Shown here: positions 23,924-31,137 of the stretch, in pieces | Layout: every line of letters begins with the position of its first letter | Position numbering within the stretch: the first letter of the stretch is position 1 | Source: Lachnospiraceae bacterium | GTDB lineage: Bacteria > Bacillota > Clostridia > Lachnospirales > Lachnospiraceae | Reading direction: 5' to 3' | Length of the DNA stretch: 34,937 nucleotides | Assembly (NCBI GenBank): GCA_014804445.1 | Contig: JAAUZU010000012.1 | Location: 1 to 34,937, forward strand | Program-made: the position numbers and the translations under genes | Notes under the pieces: model-generated | Seen by the model: only the letters and a program-made list of their open reading frames with translations | Databases searched by the model: none | What the model was told of the DNA's origin: nothing

Positions 23924-24466
23924 ATGGAAGTAAAAGCCAACCCCATCAAATTAGTCCTACCCTCGGAGGAATATTTGGACCAGGTCTGGGCTTATCGTCA
24001 GGAGTGTATAGACGCAGGCAGTCACATGGACGGCTGCGGCCCTCTGCGCCGCGTCGAAAGTGCGGAGCAATGGCTGGCAGATGTTCGCAGTTACACCGAC
24101 CCCGCCACGCTCCCGGAGGGGAAGGTGTTGGCCACTCAATTTCTCGCCGTCCGGGAATCGGATGGCAAAGTGGTGGCAATGATCCAGATTCGGCACTATT
24201 TCAACGAGTATTTGGAGAAGTATGCCGGACACATCGGCTACTCCACCCGCCCGTCTGAGCGGCGGCGCGGCTACGCAAAAGAGATGCTCCGCCTGTCCCT
24301 TCCCTACTGTAAAGAGCTTGGTCTTGGCAGGGTGTTGATCGCCTGTGAGCCGGACAATCCCGGCAGCCGCCGCACCATTCTGGCCAACGGCGGCGTGTAC
24401 GAGTGCACCGTCCACGAGCCGGGGGAGGACATTGATTTGGAACGGTATTGGATTACAATACGGTAA
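23924..24466 (+). CDS. GNAT family N-acetyltransferase
   Basis: A 180-residue acetyltransferase using acetyl-CoA. The region FLAVRESDGKVVAMIQIRHY is the strand pair before the CoA site, GHIGYSTRPSERRRGYAKEM (102-121) is the pyrophosphate-binding loop, and IACEPDNPGSRRTILANGG is the late motif. It resembles predicted acetyltransferases of the YdaF/COG3981 type. Substrate unknown. AAGGA eight bases before the ATG supports the start. The gene is clearly richer in GC than the methyltransferase and the flanking spacers, and uses more CCG, CGC and GCC-type codons, which suggests separate acquisition. It sits between hairpin elements C and E. Confidence 0.87.
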   Translation: MEVKANPIKLVLPSEEYLDQVWAYRQECIDAGSHMDGCGPLRRVESAEQWLADVRSYTDPATLPEGKVLATQFLAVRESDGKVVAMIQIRHYFNEYLEKYAGHIGYSTRPSERRRGYAKEMLRLSLPYCKELGLGRVLIACEPDNPGSRRTILANGGVYECTVHEPGEDIDLERYWITIR

Positions 24467-24499
24467 ATACTTTGGCAAAGGGAAATTGTGAATTTTTTT

Positions 24500-24595
24500 C
24501 AAGAGACAGGGAGTGGTCAATATAGCCAAAATAAGGGCGACTTGCCACTGCTTCGGAGCCCGTTTTTGGCTATATTGAACGCTCCCGTCACTTGC
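24500..24595 (-). repeat. Hairpin element E (type I, inverted relative to D)
   Basis: Stem 24509-24531 with 24564-24586: 21 Watson-Crick pairs, one G-T and one mismatch in 23. On the minus strand it opens with GCAAGTGAC at 24595-24587, followed by GGGA as in D. The loop reads CGGGCTCCGAAGC, then AGTGGCAAGTCGCCCTTA, the D loop with one extra base and one paired change: GGGC with GCCC here, GGAC with GTCC in D. The stem sequence is otherwise unrelated to D. Its left end is CAAGAGACAGGGA. It lies 34 bases after the acetyltransferase stop and 47 bases before leuC. Confidence 0.85.
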
Positions 24596-24642
24596 AAAGA
24601 TTTACAAATAACTATTTATGAAAAATAAGGAGGATACGCATT

Positions 24643-25902
24643 ATGGGAATGACGATGACACAGAAAATTCTGGCAGCACATGCAGGACTTGACAGCGTGG
24701 AAGCCGGACAGCTCATTGAAGCTGATTTGGATTTGGTGCTCGGCAACGACATCACCAGTCCGGTTGCCATCAAGGAAATGGAAAAAATGAAGGTGGAGGG
24801 CGTTTTTGACAAGGATAAAATTGCCCTTGTGCCGGATCATTTTGTGCCGAACAAGGACATCAAGTCGGCAGAGCACTGCAAATGTGTGAGAGAGTTTGCA
24901 AGACGAAACGAGATTACCAATTATTTTGAAGTGGGAGAAATGGGAATTGAACATGCCCTGCTTCCCGAAAAAGGTCTGACAGTGGCGGGAGACGTGATTA
25001 TCGGTGCGGATTCCCACACCTGCACCTACGGCGCGCTGGGCGCATTTTCCACCGGTGTGGGCAGCACGGATATGGCTGCGGGCATGGCGACCGGCAAGGC
25101 ATGGTTTAAAGTGCCTTCCGCCCTGAAATTCAACTTGACCGGCAAGCCGTCCAAATGGGTTTCCGGAAAAGATGTTATCCTGCACATCATCGGCATGATA
25201 GGCGTGGACGGCGCGCTCTACAAATCGTTGGAGTTTACCGGCGACGGCATACAGCATCTTTCCATGGATGACCGTTTTACCATTGCCAATATGGCAATCG
25301 AGGCGGGCGCCAAAAACGGCATTTTCCCGGTGGACGACGCGGCGGTTGCTTACATGAAGGAACATTCTTCGCGTCCCTATAAAATCTATGAGGCGGATGC
25401 AGATGCTGTTTATGACGAGGAATATACCATCGACCTTGCTTCCCTAAAATCCACCGTGGCATTTCCGCATCTGCCGGAAAACACCCATACGCTGGACGAA
25501 ATTGACGAAATTGCCATCGATCAGGTGGTTATCGGTTCCTGTACCAACGGAAGGCTTGACGACCTCAGAACTGCGGCAGAGGTATTGAAGGGACGCCATG
25601 TGGCAAAGGGCATGCGCTGCATCATCATTCCTGCCACCCAGAAGATTTATATGGATGCCATGGAGGAAGGGCTGTTAAAGACATTCATTGAAGCGGGAGC
25701 CGTTGTGAGCACACCGACCTGCGGACCCTGTCTGGGCGGTTACATGGGAATCCTTGCGGAAGGAGAGCGCTGTGTTTCCACCACGAACAGAAATTTTGTA
25801 GGGCGCATGGGACATGTGAAATCCGAGATTTATCTGGCAAGCCCCGCGGTTGCTGCTGCAAGTGCAGTGACAGGAAAAATTTCGGGACCGGAAGAGTTGT
25901 AG
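24643..25902 (+). CDS. leuC: 3-isopropylmalate dehydratase large subunit
   Basis: A 419-residue aconitase-superfamily subunit of the shorter bacterial/archaeal type. With LeuD it converts 2-isopropylmalate to 3-isopropylmalate in leucine synthesis. The three cysteines that hold the 4Fe-4S cluster are seen as C300 (IGSCTNGR), C360 and C363 (TCGPCLGG). Other hallmarks are [20 protein letters not shown] near residue 121 and [10 protein letters not shown] near residue 63. Homoaconitase is a close alternative by sequence, but the nearby ilv genes favour leucine. AAGGAGG nine bases before the first of two close ATGs fixes the start. No promoter is evident between hairpin E and this gene, so transcription may come from further left. 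Confidence 0.92.
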   Translation: MGMTMTQKILAAHAGLDSVEAGQLIEADLDLVLGNDITSPVAIKEMEKMKVEGVFDKDKIALVPDHFVPNKDIKSAEHCKCVREFARRNEITNYFEVGEMGIEHALLPEKGLTVAGDVIIGADSHTCTYGALGAFSTGVGSTDMAAGMATGKAWFKVPSALKFNLTGKPSKWVSGKDVILHIIGMIGVDGALYKSLEFTGDGIQHLSMDDRFTIANMAIEAGAKNGIFPVDDAAVAYMKEHSSRPYKIYEADADAVYDEEYTIDLASLKSTVAFPHLPENTHTLDEIDEIAIDQVVIGSCTNGRLDDLRTAAEVLKGRHVAKGMRCIIIPATQKIYMDAMEEGLLKTFIEAGAVVSTPTCGPCLGGYMGILAEGERCVSTTNRNFVGRMGHVKSEIYLASPAVAAASAVTGKISGPEEL

Positions 25903-25920
25903 GATAACAAGGAGGACGAT

Positions 25921-26406
25921 ATGAAAGCAAAAGGAAATGTTTTTAAATATGGCGACAATGTAGATACGGACGTTATCATTCCGGCAAGATACCTGAATTC
26001 CTCGGAGGCCTCCGAGCTGGCACAGCACTGCATGGAGGATATCGACAAGGATTTTGTGAACAAGGTAAAAAAAGGTGATTTGATTGTGGCGGACAAGAAT
26101 TTCGGATGCGGTTCTTCGAGGGAGCATGCGCCCATTGCGATTAAAGCGGCAGGGGTAAGCTGCGTCATCGCGGAGACCTTCGCCCGCATTTTCTACCGCA
26201 ATGCCATCAATATCGGGCTGCCGATCATTGAATGTCCCGAGGCAGCGAAGGGCATCAGCGCAGGCGACGAGGTGGAGGTGGATTTCGATTCCGGAATCAT
26301 TACAAACCTTACCACAGGTAAGTCCTATCAGGGACAGGCGTTCCCTCCCTTTATGCAGAAAATCATCGAGGCGGAAGGGCTGATTAATTATATCAATCAC
26401 AAATAA
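25921..26406 (+). CDS. leuD: 3-isopropylmalate dehydratase small subunit
   Basis: A 161-residue swivel-domain subunit that pairs with LeuC. Family motifs are visible: [15 protein letters not shown] (residues 13-27), [19 protein letters not shown] (58-76) and the substrate-loop region [15 protein letters not shown]. Length is normal for the short LeuD type. It starts 18 bases after leuC with an AAGGAGG site, so the two are co-transcribed and made in balance. A strong terminator follows. leuA and leuB are not in the window. Confidence 0.93.
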   Translation: MKAKGNVFKYGDNVDTDVIIPARYLNSSEASELAQHCMEDIDKDFVNKVKKGDLIVADKNFGCGSSREHAPIAIKAAGVSCVIAETFARIFYRNAINIGLPIIECPEAAKGISAGDEVEVDFDSGIITNLTTGKSYQGQAFPPFMQKIIEAEGLINYINHK

Positions 26407-26415
26407 GCAATTTTC

Positions 26416-26448
26416 AGAGACCGGAATAAAGCGTTCCGGTCTCTTTTT
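26416..26448 (+). terminator. Intrinsic terminator after leuD
   Basis: AGAGACCGGAA (26416-26426) pairs perfectly with TTCCGGTCTCT (26434-26444), seven-base loop, followed by TTTT. Confidence 0.92.
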
Positions 26449-26463
26449 ACGTGTCGGGAACGC

Positions 26464-26492
26464 TTGAATTCGCCCCGCCTATATAGTACAAT
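26464..26492 (+). promoter_or_regulatory. Promoter of the SWIM-MoxR-vWA operon
   Basis: TTGAAT at 26464-26469 and TACAAT at 26487-26492 are exactly 17 bases apart, 45 bases before the first gene. No later promoter of similar quality was seen inside the operon. Confidence 0.65.
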
Positions 26493-26536
26493 CAATCATA
26501 TAGCAGAATGAGTAAAAACAGCAGAAAGGATTAGCT

Positions 26537-28006
26537 ATGCGTCAGATTACCGAACAGCAGATTCTTGCGCTGGCGCCCAATCCGGCGGCCGGCGCAAACG
26601 GAAAAAAGATATCGCAGAAGGGCGGATTTGTCAGATTGGAAAAATCTGCGGACGATACCTTTTATCTGGGAGAGTGTCAGGGAAGCGGAAAGAGCAACTA
26701 TATTACCACAGCGGACTTTATCGAGCAGGAAGTGCCTGTGTTCCGCTGTTCCTGTCCCAGCAGGCAGTTTCCCTGTAAACACAGTCTTGCCCTGCTTTAT
26801 GAAATGATGGCGGGAAAGCATTTTGCGGACTGTGAGATACCGGAGGATATCCTGAAAAAACGGGAGAAAAAGAAACAGCGGGAAGAAAAAGCGGCTGCAG
26901 GAGAGACAGCGGCCGGCTCGGGGCAGTCAGAAGACAAAGGTAAACCGGCAAAAAAGGCTTCCAATGCAGGTAAGGCAGCCAGAACAAGAAAACGGAAAAA
27001 GCAGCTTGAGGGGCTTGCACTGACGGAAAAATTGGTGCGGGAGCTTTTGGATGCAGGCCTTGGCACTATGGGCGGCACCACTCTTTCTACCTACAAGGAG
27101 TTGTCAAAGCAGTTGGGAGATTACTACCTGCCGGGACCCCAGCGTCTTCTAAACCGGCTGATACTGGAGATAGAAGCGTTTCAGACAGACCAGAAGGAGA
27201 GTCACTATGACAATACGCTTGATGCGCTGGAAAAGTTGTGGGCGCTGATTAAGAAATCGACAGCGTACCTGCAGGAAAAACTGGAGAGCGAAGAGGATGG
27301 GCTGGATGCCACTCCGCTTTATGAAGAATTGGGAGGCGTCTGGAAACTTTCCGAACTGGAAGCTTTGGGAAGCAGCCGTAAGGACGTGTGCCTTGTGCAG
27401 CTTGCCTTCTGGGTGGAATATGACGAAGCCAGACGGGAGTACATAGACATGGGCTGTTGGATGGACACAGGTACGGGGGAAATCTGTCTGACCTGCAACT
27501 ACAGACCGGTCAAAGCATTGAAATATGTAAAGCAGGAGGACAGTCTGTTTGGCGCAGTCAGGCTGGGCTCCATGCAGATATATCCCGGAGAAGGAAACCG
27601 CCGCGTGCGCTGGGAGCAGGGTACGATTACGGAACTGACCGGCGGAGAGCTTGCCGCAGTGCGTTCGTTTGCTGCCGAATCCGTGGCAGCGGAGGCAAAG
27701 GCGGCGAAAAATTATTTAAAAAATGCTATGGCTGCGCCCGTATTGTACCGTCTGATAGCTTTTGCGCAAATCGGGCAGACAGAGGAAAGTCTGGTGCTTG
27801 TAGATAAAAATGGCGGCACCATCCGTCTGGGGGATATTCCCGAAAAGGAGCCGACCACGGAGAGATTACGCCTGCTCACGGACGCCCGTGTTTTGGAAAA
27901 TCAGGCGCTTTTAGGCGGGTTTTATTATGATGCTGCGGCAAGGCGGATTTTGTTCTGGCCGCTCAGCATTGTGACAGAAACGGGCATTATCCGTCTTTTG
28001 TATTGA
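26537..28006 (+). CDS. SWIM zinc-finger protein, first gene of the MoxR/vWA operon
   Basis: A 489-residue protein. The SWIM zinc finger is seen near the N-terminus as CSCPSRQFPCKH: C71, C73, C80 and H82, the CxC-x6-CxH pattern, which can bind DNA or protein. A Lys/Ala/Glu-rich linker (about 107-155) follows. The rest (about 160-489) is a mixed helical and beta domain with no motif I can name. Such proteins are often encoded beside MoxR ATPases and vWA proteins, as here, so it is probably an adaptor or target-recognition part of that system. AAAGGA before the ATG supports the start. It is the first of five genes in one direction with short gaps. Confidence 0.82.
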   Translation: MRQITEQQILALAPNPAAGANGKKISQKGGFVRLEKSADDTFYLGECQGSGKSNYITTADFIEQEVPVFRCSCPSRQFPCKHSLALLYEMMAGKHFADCEIPEDILKKREKKKQREEKAAAGETAAGSGQSEDKGKPAKKASNAGKAARTRKRKKQLEGLALTEKLVRELLDAGLGTMGGTTLSTYKELSKQLGDYYLPGPQRLLNRLILEIEAFQTDQKESHYDNTLDALEKLWALIKKSTAYLQEKLESEEDGLDATPLYEELGGVWKLSELEALGSSRKDVCLVQLAFWVEYDEARREYIDMGCWMDTGTGEICLTCNYRPVKALKYVKQEDSLFGAVRLGSMQIYPGEGNRRVRWEQGTITELTGGELAAVRSFAAESVAAEAKAAKNYLKNAMAAPVLYRLIAFAQIGQTEESLVLVDKNGGTIRLGDIPEKEPTTERLRLLTDARVLENQALLGGFYYDAAARRILFWPLSIVTETGIIRLLY

Positions 28007-28041
28007 TTGGCAGTTTGTTTAAAAGAAAGGCTGGTAGAAAA

Positions 28042-29976
28042 ATGGATTTGACACCTGTATATGAACTGCGGGAGAGACTGAAAACAGGAGCAGTGGCAGG
28101 AACCGGACTGATTGCGGAGGATTTCAGGCTGAAAAGGGCGGTGGAGGCTGTGAAGCCTCTCGAAAAAGCTTCTCCGGTTTTTGCAAAAATTGTGCAGCTC
28201 TCTACACAGGTTTTAGAAGAAAATTGTGAGGACAGGGCAGGGACACTTTTAGAGGCGCTGACTCTTGTGGATGCGTTGCTCTGCACGCAGGGCGTTGTGG
28301 AAGAAGAAAGAGAAATAAAGCCTTTGGCAGTCTGCTTGGATAAGAGGGAGACTTATGTGGCGAATGTACCGTATTCTGTGCTGTCAACCCTGTTAGATGC
28401 ACTACAACATTCCGGTGGAGGAAGATACAGCTATGTGGTCAATCTGCGCAAGGAGCAGCCGGAGCTTTTCAATGATTACCGGGTGCGTGCGGCAATGGTG
28501 GATGCGCTGGGAGCGTCCTATGCGGAGCTGGCGGAGGCGGTTGCGGGCTGGCTGATTGCAGACGGTCTGCAGAGCGAAACTGCTTTTTCGGGCATCCGCT
28601 TTCTGCTTGAGAGAGATTTTGACCCGAAGGGCAAGAAAGAAATGGCGCGGCGTGTGCAGGTTATGGAAAATGTAGCCGGTGCGAAAGCAAATGATTTCTA
28701 CGTGTCGCAGCTTGCGAAAGCGAAAAAAGAAGTGCGCACCGCGCTTATCTATGCGCTTCGCCACAGTCAGGAAAATGAAGATATGCTGCTCTCGCTATGT
28801 CAGACCGAGACGGCGGGCAACAACAAGAAAATGGCTTACTATGCGCTGGCATGGATGGAAGGCGAAAGGACATGGGCATTTTTTCGGGAGCTGGCAGCGG
28901 AAAAACCGCTGGAAGCAGTTACCTATCTGGAGGAATCCGGGCGGCCGGAAGCGGCAAAGCTGGTATCCGGCGTGTTCCTGCAAGCGCTTGATGACTGGAG
29001 AAGAGGAAAAAGAAAGCCGGATAACGAGCTGGAATCGCTGTTTAACGCCTGCCTGCTGGCACTTTCGGGCAAATGCGGCGCGGAAATCTGCGAGTGCTAC
29101 AGACAGGCGGCTGCGGTCAGAACGATACTGGATAACGCTCGCAAAGTAGAAAAGAATGCCACTTCTGCCATGCTTTTTTTCCGACCGGAACATTTGAGTT
29201 ACAGCAGGATTCCCTTCAGCAGTGAGGTACAGGAAAGTCTGCGGCTGAATCTGCTCAGGCAGCAGGGAAAAGAACTTGCTCCGCTTGCAAAGGAGCTGTA
29301 TCAGACCTATGGGGAGCCGTATTTTCCGGCAGTCATGGCGGCGGTCCTCCGGGAAGGAGACGGTGCGGAATGTCTGAAGCTTTTACAAGACTTCGTGGAA
29401 GAAAAAGGGCTTTTTGGCAAAAGGCTGAGAAAAGAAAGGGCATCTGCTGTGTGGAAAGCGCTTTCTGCCGTGCAGGCAGACGGTGCGGGAGGCTATGTGC
29501 TGCAGGCATCATACGCCAGTCCGGTAGATTTGCAAAAAAGAAGTATCCGCTATGCTATTCGTGCGATTCCGGAGGAAATGTTTGGTATCCTGATGCAGCT
29601 TGAGAATACGGCGACAGATATGGTGCTGGCTGCATGGCTGCAGCCGGATAACGAAGCACTATGCCGCCGGCTTGCATCGTATTTTTATATCCGTGCCCAG
29701 AAGGAACCGGATAACCGCCCTTATCTTGCGCCGCTTAGAAAATGCCGCGCGCAGAGCTGCAAAGGGCTTGCGGTACATTATTTCAGAAACATAAAGCGGA
29801 CTGTCGGCGCAGGGGAAATCAAAAGTTATATGGAGCAGCTTCCGGGAAGCGCCGCCGCGAAAGCAGAAGAGGCAGGTCAGGTGCTTTTGATGCTGCAAAA
29901 GGGAATCATAAAGGGATGGGGCAACTGTGCTGCGACGCTGGAAGCTTATATACAGGAACAAAAAGCGCAGGCGTAA
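28042..29976 (+). CDS. Helical-repeat protein of the MoxR/vWA operon (DUF5691-like position)
   Basis: A 644-residue, nearly all-helical protein with irregular 30-40 residue repeats reminiscent of HEAT/ARM folds (for example VRTALIYALRHSQENEDMLL and KMAYYALAWMEGERTWAFF). No catalytic motif or membrane segment is seen. In similar operons from other bacteria the gene at this position is annotated DUF5691. That label is from memory and unconfirmed. It most likely acts as a scaffold for the MoxR ATPase or its client. A TTG at 28003 would add 13 residues, but the ATG at 28042 with AAAGAAAGG upstream is preferred. The gap to the SWIM gene is 35 bases and to the MoxR gene 60 bases. Confidence 0.72.
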   Translation: MDLTPVYELRERLKTGAVAGTGLIAEDFRLKRAVEAVKPLEKASPVFAKIVQLSTQVLEENCEDRAGTLLEALTLVDALLCTQGVVEEEREIKPLAVCLDKRETYVANVPYSVLSTLLDALQHSGGGRYSYVVNLRKEQPELFNDYRVRAAMVDALGASYAELAEAVAGWLIADGLQSETAFSGIRFLLERDFDPKGKKEMARRVQVMENVAGAKANDFYVSQLAKAKKEVRTALIYALRHSQENEDMLLSLCQTETAGNNKKMAYYALAWMEGERTWAFFRELAAEKPLEAVTYLEESGRPEAAKLVSGVFLQALDDWRRGKRKPDNELESLFNACLLALSGKCGAEICECYRQAAAVRTILDNARKVEKNATSAMLFFRPEHLSYSRIPFSSEVQESLRLNLLRQQGKELAPLAKELYQTYGEPYFPAVMAAVLREGDGAECLKLLQDFVEEKGLFGKRLRKERASAVWKALSAVQADGAGGYVLQASYASPVDLQKRSIRYAIRAIPEEMFGILMQLENTATDMVLAAWLQPDNEALCRRLASYFYIRAQKEPDNRPYLAPLRKCRAQSCKGLAVHYFRNIKRTVGAGEIKSYMEQLPGSAAAKAEEAGQVLLMLQKGIIKGWGNCAATLEAYIQEQKAQA

Positions 29977-30036
29977 TTTCAGGTAAGTTGCAGATAAAAA
30001 TTGTTGTGCGCAAAGCTGCGCGGAAATGGAGAAAAA

Positions 30037-31125
30037 ATGGAGCAGAACAATGTACAGAGACTGCCTGCGGAGCAGCTCTTTCAAAAAGAAATCGATGCAC
30101 TGATTGCGGCGGAAAAGGATCCTGTGCCCACGGGCTGGCGGATGTCTCCCCGTTCCGTGCGCACCTACATTTGCGGCGGCAGGGTTGGCGGAATGGAAAT
30201 TACCCCAAAATACATCGGTCAGGAACGGCTGGTGGAAATTGCCATTGCCACACTGGTAACGGACAGGGCGCTGCTTTTAATCGGGGAACCCGGTACGGCG
30301 AAAAGCTGGCTGTCGGAGCACTTGGCAGCCGCTATCAACGGGGATTCCACCAAGGTGATTCAGGGAACGGCGGGAACTACGGAGGAACAAATCCGGTATT
30401 CGTGGAATTACGCCATGCTGATTGCGCAGGGACCGTCTTTGGGCGCCATGCTGAAAAGCCCTGTGATGACAGCCATGGAGACGGGTACGATTGCCCGGGT
30501 GGAGGAAATATCAAGATGTGCCAGCGAGGTACAGGACGCGTTGATTTCTATTTTGTCTGAAAAGCGGATTTCCGTACCGGAACTTAACATGGAAGTGCCC
30601 GCGCAGAAAGGCTTCTCCGTGATTGCCACGGCAAACACGCGGGATAAAGGCGTCAATGAGATGTCAGCCGCTTTAAAGAGACGATTCAATATTGTGGTGC
30701 TGCCTGCACCGGCAGATTTGGATGCCGAAATGGAAATTGTAAAGACCAGAGTGGAACAACAGGCCGGAAATCTGGACTTAAACGCCGCGCTTCCCGCAGA
30801 AGAGGTAGTGGAGAAGGTCTGCACGGTTTTCCGGGAACTGAGAAGCGGGGAAACCCTGGATCGCAGCCAGAAGGTAAAGACCACTACAGGCGTTTTGTCC
30901 ACGGCGGAAGCGATTTCCCTTTTGTGCAACAGTATGGCGCTTGCAGGAAGCTTTGGAAACGGACAGATTGCCGACAGCGATTTGGCGGCCGGACTGCAGG
31001 GCGCAGTGGTAAAGGAGGAGGAAAAGGACTCCCTTGCATGGAAGGAATATCTGGAGAACGTGATGAAGAAAAGAGGTTCCCGCTGGGCAGGGCTTTATCG
31101 GGCATGCAGGGAACTCAATCAATAA
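30037..31125 (+). CDS. MoxR-type AAA+ ATPase
   Basis: A 362-residue AAA+ ATPase. Walker A is GEPGTAKS (83-90). The Walker B region reads IARVEEISR (152-160), with Glu where MoxR proteins normally have the first Asp (DEINR). Sensor 1 is VIATANTRDKG with N200, and the arginine finger region is ALKRRFN. A C-terminal lid follows to residue 362. MoxR ATPases work with vWA-domain proteins as metal-insertion or remodelling chaperones, or in conflict systems. Here the vWA gene is two genes downstream. TGGAG five bases before the ATG at 30037 supports this start over the in-frame ATG at 30001. The Glu-for-Asp change may slow ATP hydrolysis. Confidence 0.88.
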   Translation: MEQNNVQRLPAEQLFQKEIDALIAAEKDPVPTGWRMSPRSVRTYICGGRVGGMEITPKYIGQERLVEIAIATLVTDRALLLIGEPGTAKSWLSEHLAAAINGDSTKVIQGTAGTTEEQIRYSWNYAMLIAQGPSLGAMLKSPVMTAMETGTIARVEEISRCASEVQDALISILSEKRISVPELNMEVPAQKGFSVIATANTRDKGVNEMSAALKRRFNIVVLPAPADLDAEMEIVKTRVEQQAGNLDLNAALPAEEVVEKVCTVFRELRSGETLDRSQKVKTTTGVLSTAEAISLLCNSMALAGSFGNGQIADSDLAAGLQGAVVKEEEKDSLAWKEYLENVMKKRGSRWAGLYRACRELNQ

Positions 31126-31137
31126 GGAGCTGAAGTG

